Part shown: one piece after another, positions 1 to 6,318 of the stretch
How the letters are laid out: each line of letters opens with the position of its first letter
Position numbering within the stretch: position 1 is the first letter of the stretch
From: Candidatus Omnitrophota bacterium
GTDB taxonomy: Bacteria; Omnitrophota; Gorgyraeia; Aquiviventales; Aquiviventaceae
Direction: 5' to 3'
DNA length: 10,566 nucleotides
Assembly (NCBI GenBank): GCA_023247155.1
Contig: JAHFGZ010000034.1
Coordinates: forward strand, 1 to 10,566
Translations under genes and position numbers: made by a program
The notes under the pieces: generated by a model
Told to the model about the DNA's origin: nothing
What the model saw: only the letters and a program-made list of their open reading frames with translations
Databases searched by the model: none

Positions 1-1
1 G

Positions 2-220
2 GCGCTCGCCGCCCTCGCGCTCTTCGCCGTGCTGGCCGGCGCCACGCAGCCGCTCCTGTGGCCTGACGCCCCGTCCGCCGCCGCCGTGCCGCTGGCGACG
101 CTCGGCCAGCAGCTCGTGACGCGGCTCGTCCTGCCCTTCGAGGTGATCTCGCTGGTCTTCGTGGCGGCCATCGTCGGCGCGATCGCCATCGCGTCCGGCC
201 CGCCCCGCGGTGAGCAATGA
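2..220 (+). CDS. nuoJ: NADH-quinone oxidoreductase subunit J, C-terminal part (5' end outside window)
   Basis: The reading frame is open from base 2 and ends at TGA 218-220, giving the last ~72 residues. NuoJ is a membrane subunit of complex I next to NuoK and NuoA in the arm that couples quinone reduction to proton pumping. The visible part has a hydrophobic stretch at the window edge, a polar loop, then a last membrane helix with RLVLPFEVISLVFVAAIVGA, which matches the conserved C-terminal helix of NuoJ (a PFE motif followed by a V/L/G/A-rich helix). The stop overlaps the nuoK start as ATGA, the usual tight coupling of these two genes. The true start lies upstream, so total length and the N-terminal helices cannot be judged. 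The call rests on this helix and on the position before nuoK. Confidence 0.9.
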   Translation, partial: ALAALALFAVLAGATQPLLWPDAPSAAAVPLATLGQQLVTRLVLPFEVISLVFVAAIVGAIAIASGPPRGEQ

Positions 221-519
221 TGCCCGTGCGCCTCGTCCTCCTCCTCAGCCATGCGCTGTTCGCCCTGGGGGTGTACGGGGTCCTCACGCGGCGCCATGCC
301 ATCGGGCTGCTGCTCTCCATCGAGCTCATCCTCAACGCCGCGGCGCTGAACTTCGTCCTCTTCAGCCGCGCCTTCGGCCACGTGGAGGCGCAGGCGTTCG
401 CGCTCTTCATCATCGCCCTCGCGGCGTGCGAGGCGGTGGTGGGCCTGGCCATCGTGATCGGCCTCGCGCGCCACGCCCAGACCGTCTTCGCTGACGAGGT
501 GGAGCTGCTGAAGGGATGA
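217..519 (+). CDS. nuoK: NADH-quinone oxidoreductase subunit K
   Basis: This encodes a 100-residue protein, the standard NuoK length. NuoK is the MrpC-like membrane subunit of complex I and carries buried acids needed for proton translocation. Three membrane helices are visible at about 4-23, 28-50 and 60-84. The two key glutamates fall at E36 (LLLSIELILN) and E72 (AACEAVVGLA), the same numbers as in the E. coli protein, which supports the start. Two start codons are possible, ATG 217 and ATG 220; 217 gives the ATGA overlap with the nuoJ stop and is preferred. The C-terminus VFADEVELLKG is polar, as usual. Downstream lies a 136-base repeat-filled gap, a break from the tight packing before it. 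Confidence 0.97.
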   Translation: MMPVRLVLLLSHALFALGVYGVLTRRHAIGLLLSIELILNAAALNFVLFSRAFGHVEAQAFALFIIALAACEAVVGLAIVIGLARHAQTVFADEVELLKG

Positions 520-655
520 TCCTTCGACTCGCTTCACTCGTGCTTCGACTGCGCTCAGCACCTGCCCTGAGCGAGCCAGGCGTTGCCTGGCGAGTCGGAG
601 GGCTCGCTCAGGATCATGGTGAGCAAGTCCCGCCGAAGGCGGGACGCGTCGAACC
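520..655 (+). repeat. Composite palindromic repeat in the nuoK-nuoL gap
   Basis: This gap holds nested inverted repeats and no coding signal. CCTGAGCGAGCC at 566-577 is perfectly complementary to GGCTCGCTCAGG at 601-612, and between them GCCAGGC-GTT-GCCTGGC (575-591) forms a 7-bp stem with a triloop. A second unit follows: ATCATGGT (613-620) pairs perfectly with ACCATGAT (653-660) around an 8-bp triloop hairpin, GTCCCGCC-GAA-GGCGGGAC (627-645). The left part has a direct repeat, CTTCGACT at 523-530 and 543-550. The pattern suggests a dispersed palindromic element or several nested ones. No transposase is present, and no U-run follows a stem, so this does not look like an intrinsic terminator. 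Confidence 0.85.
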
Positions 656-2602
656 ATGATGCCGGCGCTCCTCTGGATTCCGCTCCTGCCGCTTGCCGCG
701 TTTGCGCTCCTCATCACCTGCGGGCGCCGGCTCGGGCGGTTCAGCGCCGTGGTCACGGTGGCGGCGCTGGCTGGATCGGGGGGAGCGACCCTGGCGCTCG
801 CCGAGCCGGTCTTCCACGGCCACCGCCTCTCGGTCCAGTGGGCCTGGCTGTCCCTGCCCGCCGCGCTCACTGCGGGGCAGGCGGGGGCCGGCGACCCGCG
901 ATGGGCCCTGGGGCTCTCGGTCGACGGCCTGAGCTGGCTCATGCTGGCGGTGGTGACCGGGGTCGGCACGATGATCGCGCTCTACTCGACCGGCTACATG
1001 CGCGGCGACCCGCGCTACTCCAGATTCTTCGCGTACCTTGCGCTCTTCTGCGCGTCGATGCTTGGGCTGGTCCTCGCCGACCACTTCCTGCTCCTCTACG
1101 CCTGCTGGGAGCTGGTGGGCCTGTGCTCCTACCTCCTCATCAGCTTCTGGTTCGAACGACCGTCCGCGGCCGCGGCCGGGCGCAAGGCGTTCATCACCAC
1201 CCGGATCGGCGACGCCGGGCTGCTGGCCGGGATCCTGTGGCTCGCCTGGGCCGGCGGCACCCTGCGGTTTGAGGAGTTCGCCGCGCTGCACGGCACGCTC
1301 TCAGGCGGGCGGCTCACCGCCATCAGCCTGCTCATCTTCCTCGGCGCGGTCGGCAAGTCCGCTCAGGTCCCGCTCCACGTCTGGCTGCCGGATGCGATGG
1401 AAGGCCCGACGCCGGTCTCGGCGCTGATCCACGCCGCCACGATGGTCGCGGCGGGCGTCTACCTCGTGGCCAGGACGCTGCCGCTCTTCACGCCCGAGAG
1501 CCTCCGGGTCGTCCTCGCGGTCGGCCTCGTCACGCACCTCGCCGCCGGGACAGTCGCGCTCACGATGACCGACATCAAACGGGTGCTGGCCTATTCCACC
1601 ATCAGCCAGCTCGGCCTCATGATGACCGCCCTCGGCCTGGGCGCGCAGGCCCTTGCGATGTTCCACCTGACGACGCACGCCTGCTTCAAGGCGCTGCTGT
1701 TCCTCGGCGCCGGGAGCGTCATCCACGCGACGCACGAGCAGGAGCTGGGGCGCCTGGGCGGATTGCGCCGCGCGATGCCGTGGACGGCGGCGGTCTTCCT
1801 CGTCGCCGCCGTGTCGATGAGCGGGGTGTTCCCGCTCAGCGGCTTCTGGAGCAAGGATGCGATCCTGCTGGCGGCCCGGCACGGCGGCCCCCCCTGGCTG
1901 CTGGGGGCGCTGCTGGCCGGGGCGGTGGTGACGACGGCCTATATCTTCCGGTTGTACCTGCGCTGCTTCCACGGCGCAGCGGCGTCCCAGGAGGGCCGAG
2001 CCTCGCACCCTCCGCACGAGTCGCCGATGGTCATGGTCCTGCCGATGGCGGTCCTCGCTCTTGGCGCGGCCGCCGTCGGGCTGGCCGGCTCCCCGTGGCT
2101 TCACCATCCGCTGCTGCATCTGCTCGGCGTGACGGAACCCCATGGGGGGATTGAGGCGCCCATCCTGCTGTGGTCGACGGTCGCGGCCGCCGCCGGGCTG
2201 TGGCTCGCGTGGAGCGTGGGGGTGCGTCGCGCCCGGCCGCTGCCGGCCTTCCTGCGTCCGCTTGGGACGCGGCTCTACACCCTTGCCGCCCACAAGTACT
2301 ACGTGGACGAGTGGTACCAGCGAGTGGTCATCGGGCCGTGCCTGTCCGCCGCGCGCGGCCTCTCACGCTTCGACCTGCGGATCATCGACGGGGCGGTCAA
2401 CGGGGCGGGGCGGGCCGGCTGGGCGGTCGCCAGATGGAAGGAGCGGTTTGACCGGCTCGTGGTGGACCGGCTGGTGAACGGGACCGCGGCGGCCGTCCGC
2501 GCCACGGGCGCGGGCCTCCGCTGGATCCAGACCGGGATCGTGCACCAGTACCTGCTGGTCGTGGTCGTCGCGGTCGTCCTCGTGTCGCTCGTCCTCAAAT
2601 GA
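656..2602 (+). CDS. nuoL: NADH-quinone oxidoreductase subunit L
   Basis: This encodes 648 residues, full length for NuoL, the distal antiporter-like proton-pumping subunit of complex I with a long lateral helix. Family landmarks occur in order: YACWELVGLCSYLLI with the TM5 glutamate E152; GKSAQVPLHVWLPDAMEGPT with K234; SALIHAATMVAAGVYL with H259; DIKRVLAYSTISQLGLM; HACFKALLFLGAGS with K345; and SGFWSKDAI with K400. The C-terminus has the lateral-helix segment (AHKYYVDEWYQ about 545-555, then DGAVNGAGRAGWA) and the anchoring last helix (IQTGIVHQYLLV). ATG 656 is followed by a second ATG at 659; no Shine-Dalgarno is visible before either, because the preceding bases belong to a palindromic repeat whose 3' arm contains this start codon. 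It ends at TGA 2600-2602, followed directly by a hairpin element. Confidence 0.97.
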   Translation: MMPALLWIPLLPLAAFALLITCGRRLGRFSAVVTVAALAGSGGATLALAEPVFHGHRLSVQWAWLSLPAALTAGQAGAGDPRWALGLSVDGLSWLMLAVVTGVGTMIALYSTGYMRGDPRYSRFFAYLALFCASMLGLVLADHFLLLYACWELVGLCSYLLISFWFERPSAAAAGRKAFITTRIGDAGLLAGILWLAWAGGTLRFEEFAALHGTLSGGRLTAISLLIFLGAVGKSAQVPLHVWLPDAMEGPTPVSALIHAATMVAAGVYLVARTLPLFTPESLRVVLAVGLVTHLAAGTVALTMTDIKRVLAYSTISQLGLMMTALGLGAQALAMFHLTTHACFKALLFLGAGSVIHATHEQELGRLGGLRRAMPWTAAVFLVAAVSMSGVFPLSGFWSKDAILLAARHGGPPWLLGALLAGAVVTTAYIFRLYLRCFHGAAASQEGRASHPPHESPMVMVLPMAVLALGAAAVGLAGSPWLHHPLLHLLGVTEPHGGIEAPILLWSTVAAAAGLWLAWSVGVRRARPLPAFLRPLGTRLYTLAAHKYYVDEWYQRVVIGPCLSAARGLSRFDLRIIDGAVNGAGRAGWAVARWKERFDRLVVDRLVNGTAAAVRATGAGLRWIQTGIVHQYLLVVVVAVVLVSLVLK

Positions 2603-2666
2603 GGAGGACGCTTCCCGCTTTCGCCTGCGGCTTACCGAAGGCGAAACCGGGAAGTGTCCCCGGGAC
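2602..2666 (+). repeat. Hairpin element copy 1 (nuoL-nuoM gap)
   Basis: This is the first of three related stem-loops in consecutive gaps. AGGA (2602-2605) precedes a 10-bp outer stem, GGACGCTTCC (2606-2615) with GGAAGTGTCC (2650-2659), which contains one G-U pair at its fifth position. A CGCT/ACCG segment with a C-C mismatch leads to an inner stem, TTCGCC (2620-2625) with GGCGAA (2640-2645). A three-pair extension, CGG/CCG, closes on a CTTA tetraloop. A tail, CCGGGAC (2660-2666), follows. Copies 2 and 3 keep this layout with different stem bases. No U-run follows, so an intrinsic terminator is unlikely. It could be a REP/MITE-like palindrome or a structured mRNA element. Confidence 0.85.
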
Positions 2667-2675
2667 TATTGCCGC

Positions 2676-4139
2676 ATGATGCTGAGCTGGTTGCTGGCGT
2701 GTCCGCTGGTCGGCATGCTCGTCGTCCTGGCCCTGCCGAAGACGGCGGTGCGCGCCATCCGCACCGTGGCGCTGCTCGCCACCGGGCTCGCCCTCCTCCT
2801 CAGCCTCAAGCTGCTCCTCGCCTATCAGCCCGCTGTCGCGGGGATGCAGTACCTGGAGCGCGTGCCGTGGATCCCGCCCCTGCGCGTCTTCTACCACCTC
2901 GGGGTGGACGGGATCAGCGTGCCGCTGGTGGTGCTGACGGGGCTGCTCGGGTTCCTGGCCTGCGTGGCGTCGTACGCGATCGCGGAGCGCCACAAGGAGT
3001 ACTTCGCCCTCTACCTGCTGCTCGAGGCGGGGATGCTCGGGACGTTCCTCGCGCTGGACCTCTTCCTCTTCTACATCTTCTGGGAGCTGGTCCTGGTCCC
3101 CATGTACTTCCTCATCGGCATCTGGGGCGGCGGGCGTCGGGAGTACTCGGCGTTCAAGTTCTTCGTCTACACGCTCGCCGGCAGCCTCGCGATGCTCCTC
3201 GCGATCCTGGCGTTGTACCTCCGCGCCCATACGTTCGATCTGCTCGAGCTGGCGGCCGCGGGGCGCACGTTCGAGCTGGGGTTCCAGCAGCTCCTCTTCC
3301 TCGGCTTCTTTTTGGGCTTCGCCGTCAAGGTGCCGGTGTTCCCGTTCCACACGTGGCTGCCCGATGCGCACGTGGACGCGCCGACGCCTGGCAGCGTGCT
3401 CCTGGCGGGCGTGCTGCTGAAGATGGGCGGCTACGGTTTCTTCCGGATCGCCTACCCCATCTGTCCGGCGGCCGCGATGGGGTTCGGCGGGGCCATGGCG
3501 CTCCTCGGGGTCATTAATATCGTCTACGGCGCCTTCGTCGCGATGGCGCAGACCGACTTCAAGCGGCTGGTCGCGTACTCCTCGGTCTCGCACATGGGCT
3601 TCGTGCTCCTGGGCCTGGCCAGCTTCACCCCGGAGGGGCTCAACGGCGCGATGTTCCAGATGGTCAGCCACGGCGTCGTGACGGGGGCGATGTTCCTGCT
3701 GGTCGGCGTCCTGTACGACCGGACGCACACGCGCGAGCTGGCCGCCTTCGGGGGCTTAGGCGCGCGCGTGCCGGTCTACGCGGGGTTCCTCATCTTCTTC
3801 AGCCTCGCCTCGCTGGGGCTGCCGGGCCTGAGCGGGTTCGTCGGCGAGTTCCTGTCGCTGGTGGGGGCGTTCGGCGTGTGGCGCTGGCAGACCGTCGTGT
3901 CGATCCTGGGCATCGTGGCGGCCGCGGTGTACATGCTGCAGGTCATCCAGCAGGTGCTCCTGGGCCCCTTGAACGAGCGGTGGCGCGCCCTGCCCGACAT
4001 GACCCTGCGGGAGTGGCTGAGCCTCGCGCCGCTCCTCCTCGTCGTGCTGGGCCTGGGGGTTTTCCCCCTCGCGCTCCTCTCGGTGCAGGATGCGACGCTG
4101 CAGCGGCTGATCGCCCATGTGGTGGGGGCCATCAAATGA
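2676..4139 (+). CDS. nuoM: NADH-quinone oxidoreductase subunit M
   Basis: This encodes 487 residues, normal for NuoM, the middle antiporter-like pump of the complex I membrane arm. Diagnostic motifs are FYIFWELVLVPMYFLIGIWGG with the TM5 glutamate E137; GFAVKVPVFPFHTWLPDAHVDAPT with K218; PGSVLLAGVLLKMGGYG with K249; DFKRLVAYSSVSHMGF; and PGLSGFVGEF with E391, the acidic residue in TM12 that marks NuoM where NuoL and NuoN have lysine. Adjacent ATGs at 2676 and 2679 are both possible starts. There is no close Shine-Dalgarno; the nearest purine run, AGGAGG at 2602-2607, lies at the base of hairpin copy 1, about 70 bases upstream in linear sequence. The 3' end shares the 12-mer TCAAATGAGGAG with the 3' end of nuoL. 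Confidence 0.97.
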   Translation: MMLSWLLACPLVGMLVVLALPKTAVRAIRTVALLATGLALLLSLKLLLAYQPAVAGMQYLERVPWIPPLRVFYHLGVDGISVPLVVLTGLLGFLACVASYAIAERHKEYFALYLLLEAGMLGTFLALDLFLFYIFWELVLVPMYFLIGIWGGGRREYSAFKFFVYTLAGSLAMLLAILALYLRAHTFDLLELAAAGRTFELGFQQLLFLGFFLGFAVKVPVFPFHTWLPDAHVDAPTPGSVLLAGVLLKMGGYGFFRIAYPICPAAAMGFGGAMALLGVINIVYGAFVAMAQTDFKRLVAYSSVSHMGFVLLGLASFTPEGLNGAMFQMVSHGVVTGAMFLLVGVLYDRTHTRELAAFGGLGARVPVYAGFLIFFSLASLGLPGLSGFVGEFLSLVGAFGVWRWQTVVSILGIVAAAVYMLQVIQQVLLGPLNERWRALPDMTLREWLSLAPLLLVVLGLGVFPLALLSVQDATLQRLIAHVVGAIK

Positions 4140-4202
4140 GGAGACCGCGTCCCTCTTTCGCCGTCGGATGAGGTGAGCGAAACAGGGACGTGGTCCCGGG
4201 AC
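4139..4202 (+). repeat. Hairpin element copy 2 (nuoM-nuoN gap)
   Basis: The layout matches copy 1. AGGA (4139-4142) precedes an outer stem, GACCGCGTCC (4143-4152) with GGACGTGGTC (4186-4195), again with a G-U at the fifth pair. A CTCT/ACAG segment has the same C-C mismatch, followed by an inner stem TTCGC (4157-4161) with GCGAA (4177-4181), a 15-base loop and the tail CCGGGAC (4196-4202). Relative to copy 1, pairs 2, 3 and 7 of the outer stem change on both sides and remain Watson-Crick, so the structure is kept while the sequence drifts. The hairpin ends before the nuoN Shine-Dalgarno. Confidence 0.85.
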
Positions 4203-4206
4203 AGTC

Positions 4207-4211
4207 GAGGA
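4207..4211 (+). promoter_or_regulatory. Shine-Dalgarno of nuoN, deciding its start
   Basis: GAGGA lies 5 bases upstream of ATG 4217. This favours ATG 4217 over the in-frame GTG at 4190, which sits inside the 3' arm of hairpin copy 2 and would add nine non-homologous residues. Of the three genes that follow a hairpin copy, only nuoN has a well-placed purine run of its own. Confidence 0.7.
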
Positions 4212-4216
4212 CGGTC

Positions 4217-5656
4217 ATGAGTGTCGTGTTGGCGGAGAGCTTGAACGCGTGGTGGCCGGAGGCGATCCTCAGCGTCGGGGCGCTGGCTGTCCTCCTGCTG
4301 GGCGCATGGACCCGGCGGGACCGTCCCTCGCTGGTCGCGGCCTGGCTGACGCTGGGGGCGGGCGCGGCCGCGCTGTGGATGGCCCCGGTGCCGCCGGCCG
4401 CCGGGACGTTCTTCGGGCTCATCCTCTGCGACCCGTTCAGCCTCGCGTTCCGGTGGCTCGCCCTGGGGACGCTGGCGATCGTCCTGCTGTTGGCCTCCGC
4501 CTCGCGGGAGCTTGCGGCGTCGGTGCGCGGCGAGTGCTACGGCCTCCTCCTGCTGCTGGGGGTCGGCCTCATGCTCATGGCGGAGGCCAACCACCTGCTC
4601 ATGGCCTATCTGGCGATGGAGCTGGTGAGCCTGAGCTCCTACGTCCTGGTGGGGTTCCTCCGCGAGCGGCGGTCCGCCGAGGCGGCGCTCAAGTACCTGC
4701 TCTTCGGCGCGCTCTCCTCCGGCGTCATGCTCTTCGGCATGTCGCTCCTCTTCGGGCTCACGGAGGCGCTCGCGTTTCCGGACCTGCAGGCCGCCGTCGC
4801 CGGGGCGGGCGGGCCGATGGCACGCGCCCTCCTCGTGGCGGTCGCGCTGATGCTGGCGGGGCTCGCGTTCAAGATCTCGATGGTGCCCTTCCACATGTGG
4901 ACGCCCGACGCGTACGAGGGCGCCCCGGCGGCGGTGACGGCGCTCCTCTCCGTCGGTCCGAAGGCGGCGGGGCTGGCGCTGTTCCTGCGACTGCTGGAGG
5001 CGCTGGCGCCGCTGTGGCCGGCGCTGGCGCCGCTCCTGCTCGCCCTCACGGTGGTGACGATGACGCTGGGCAACCTCGTCGCGCTGGTCCAGACGAACGT
5101 GAAGCGGCTCCTCGCCTACTCCACGATCGGCCAGGTCGGCTACCTCCTGATCGGCCTGGCGGTCCACACACGCGTGGGCCATGAGGCGCTGCTCGTCTCT
5201 CTCGTCGCGTACGGCTTCATGAACCTGGGGGCGTTCGCGTGCGTCGTCGCCGTGATGAACGGCACGGGCAGCGAAGCGCTCGAGGCGTTCCGGGGGCTGT
5301 CCCGCCGCGCGCCGGGCCTGGCGCTTGCGTGCGCGGTCTTCCTCCTCTCGCTGGCCGGCATCCCGCCGCTCCTCGGGTTCATCGGCAAGTTCCTCCTGTT
5401 CGGTTCGGCGCTCGAGGCGGGCGCGGTGGCGCTGGCGGCGGCGGCGGCGGTGAACAGCGTCATCGCCCTCTACTACTACACGAACATCATCCGGCTCATG
5501 TACTTCGCGCCGCCGGCGCAGGCGGCCCCGCTCTCGCCGTCGCCCGCCCTGCGCCTTGCGCTCGGCTCGTGCGCGGCCGCGACGCTGGCGCTGGGCCTGT
5601 GGCCCGGGCCCCTGATGGAGCTCGTCAGCCGCCTCGCGGTTGTGCGGCTGCTCTGA
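4217..5656 (+). CDS. nuoN: NADH-quinone oxidoreductase subunit N
   Basis: This encodes 479 residues, normal for NuoN, the antiporter-like complex I subunit nearest the quinone-coupling arm. Visible landmarks are LMAYLAMELVSLSSYVLVGF with E135; AEAALKYLLFGALSSG with K159; AGLAFKISMVPFHMWTPDAYEGAP with K219; SVGPKAAGLALF with K249; NVKRLLAYSTIGQVGYLLIG; and SLAGIPPLLGFIGKFLLF with K391. These correspond to the functional residues E133, K158, K217, K247 and K395 that I recall for E. coli NuoN. HMWTPDAYEG, rather than the VWLPDAMEG type, separates it from NuoL. The start at 4217 is chosen for its Shine-Dalgarno and because the protein then begins MSVVLAESLNAWWPEAIL, a usual N-terminus. It is the last nuo gene here; nuoN commonly ends the operon. 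Confidence 0.97.
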   Translation: MSVVLAESLNAWWPEAILSVGALAVLLLGAWTRRDRPSLVAAWLTLGAGAAALWMAPVPPAAGTFFGLILCDPFSLAFRWLALGTLAIVLLLASASRELAASVRGECYGLLLLLGVGLMLMAEANHLLMAYLAMELVSLSSYVLVGFLRERRSAEAALKYLLFGALSSGVMLFGMSLLFGLTEALAFPDLQAAVAGAGGPMARALLVAVALMLAGLAFKISMVPFHMWTPDAYEGAPAAVTALLSVGPKAAGLALFLRLLEALAPLWPALAPLLLALTVVTMTLGNLVALVQTNVKRLLAYSTIGQVGYLLIGLAVHTRVGHEALLVSLVAYGFMNLGAFACVVAVMNGTGSEALEAFRGLSRRAPGLALACAVFLLSLAGIPPLLGFIGKFLLFGSALEAGAVALAAAAAVNSVIALYYYTNIIRLMYFAPPAQAAPLSPSPALRLALGSCAAATLALGLWPGPLMELVSRLAVVRLL

Positions 5657-5660
5657 ACAA

Positions 5661-5724
5661 AGGAGAAGTCCGGTTCCCGCTTTCCTGTCGGACTTGCTAG
5701 GAAACCTGGAACCGGACCCGGGAC
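5661..5724 (+). repeat. Hairpin element copy 3 (nuoN-atpZ gap)
   Basis: AGGAGAA (5661-5667) precedes an outer stem, GTCCGGTTCC (5668-5677) with GGAACCGGAC (5708-5717), a perfect 10 bp. A CGCT/ACCT segment keeps the C-C mismatch, followed by an inner stem TTCCT (5682-5686) with AGGAA (5699-5703), a 12-base loop and the tail CCGGGAC (5718-5724). The inner stem differs from copies 1 and 2 on both arms, and pairs 5 and 6 of the outer stem are G-C where the others have G-U and C-G. The 85-base gap separates the nuo and atp genes. No U-run follows the stem, so it does not look like a canonical terminator, and readthrough into atp is plausible. Confidence 0.85.
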
Positions 5725-5734
5725 TACCGAAACG

Positions 5735-5743
5735 TGGTAAAAT
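5735..5743 (+). promoter_or_regulatory. Possible extended -10 promoter element at the atpZ start
   Basis: TGGTAAAAT (5735-5743) fits an extended sigma70-type -10 element (TGn followed by a hexamer matching TATAAT at 5 of 6). It is one of the few AT-rich words in this GC-rich region and lies at the nuo/atp boundary, where an atp promoter would be expected. Against it, no -35-like hexamer is visible 16-18 bases upstream (GACCCG region), and transcription would start inside the atpZ-like coding sequence, so the message would begin with atpI-like or atpB. It may be chance. Confidence 0.25.
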
Positions 5744-5954
5744 GACTCGCCGCCTCGGGGACTACCTGGCGCTCCCCATCCTGTTGGCTGCTGTGCCGAC
5801 CGCCGGGTTCCTGGTCGGGTGGTTCCTGGACCGCACGCTGCACACCTTTCCGTGGCTCACGGTGTTGCTGCTCATCGGCGGGTTCGTCGGGTCGGCCCGG
5901 GAAGTCTGGAGACTGGTGAAGGAGCTGGAGTCGAAGAAGCGGCAACGGCCGTGA
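5742..5954 (+). CDS. AtpZ/AtpI-family small membrane protein, first gene of the ATP synthase cluster
   Basis: This encodes a 70-residue protein with two membrane helices (about 8-28 and 38-55). After helix 1 come GWFLDRTLHTFPWLTVLLLIGGFVGSAREVWRLVKE and a basic tail, the layout of the AtpZ/AtpI (ATPase_gene1) family found ahead of many F-type operons. Members are thought to help ion supply or assembly of the membrane sector; they are not core subunits. ATG 5742 is preferred because the family homology begins at MTRRLGDYLALP; the frame stays open back to a GTG at 5640, but those residues come from the nuoN end and hairpin copy 3. No close Shine-Dalgarno is visible. The gene ends 10 bases before the next start. 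I am sure of the family and less sure of a precise symbol (atpZ). Confidence 0.85.
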   Translation: MTRRLGDYLALPILLAAVPTAGFLVGWFLDRTLHTFPWLTVLLLIGGFVGSAREVWRLVKELESKKRQRP

Positions 5955-5964
5955 CCCGCACGCC

Positions 5965-6315
5965 ATGGAGTTCCTCCGTCGCACCGTCCGCCTGATCGCC
6001 TGGTTGAGCCTTGCCCTGGTCCCCGGGACCGCGGCCGTGTGGGGGCCGCGCGCCGCGGTCGGGGTGGCCGGCGGGATGGCGTGGGCGGTGGCCAACACCT
6101 GGGCGCTCGCCTGGCTCGTCCAGGCCTCCCTCGACGGGGCGCGCTCCCCGTGGTGGGCGCGCGCGGGGCTCTGGGTCCTCAAGGTGCCGCTCCTCTACGC
6201 CGTCGGCGCGGCGCTGCTCCTCACCCCCTGGGGCTCACCGGTCGGATTCCTCGCGGGCTTCTCCCTCTGGTTCGTCTGCCTCGTCGCCAGCGCCCTGCGG
6301 GGGGCGGCCGCCTAG
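5965..6315 (+). CDS. atpI: ATP synthase subunit I-like membrane protein
   Basis: This 116-residue protein is almost entirely hydrophobic, with four predicted membrane helices (about 9-26, 30-54, 67-88 and 92-112). GVAGGMAWAVANTWALAWLV in helix 2 and WVLKVPLLYAVGAALLL, with a lysine (K73) at the start of helix 3, resemble the ATP-synt_I family encoded just before atpB in many bacteria. AtpI is an accessory protein implicated in c-ring assembly or stability and is not part of the finished enzyme. The sequence is divergent, so the call leans partly on position between the atpZ-like gene and atpB. No strong Shine-Dalgarno precedes ATG 5965; translation may be coupled to the gene ending at 5954. 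The stop TAG is 3 bases before the atpB start. Confidence 0.75.
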   Translation: MEFLRRTVRLIAWLSLALVPGTAAVWGPRAAVGVAGGMAWAVANTWALAWLVQASLDGARSPWWARAGLWVLKVPLLYAVGAALLLTPWGSPVGFLAGFSLWFVCLVASALRGAAA

Positions 6316-6318
6316 CCG

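Noticed and set aside
520..655. CRISPR or tandem-repeat array in the nuoK-nuoL gap
   Set aside because: There are no evenly spaced direct repeats with unique spacers; the order is inverted and nested.
2606..2659. Hairpins after nuoL, nuoM and nuoN as intrinsic terminators
   Set aside because: The stems are strong, but each is followed by CCGGGAC rather than a U-run, and all three share internal features beyond a simple stem, so termination is not the best reading.
3776..5182. Long open frames on the - strand (also 1301-2293, 2595-3728 and 6235-7191), 300-470 codons
   Set aside because: They lie opposite well-supported nuo and atp genes. Their products are low-complexity, rich in Arg, Glu, Gln, His and Gly, as expected for antisense frames of GC-rich membrane-protein genes, with no recognisable domain.
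5640..5741. Upstream GTG extension of the atpZ-like gene
   Set aside because: The added residues are translated from the nuoN 3' end and the hairpin element; family similarity begins at ATG 5742.
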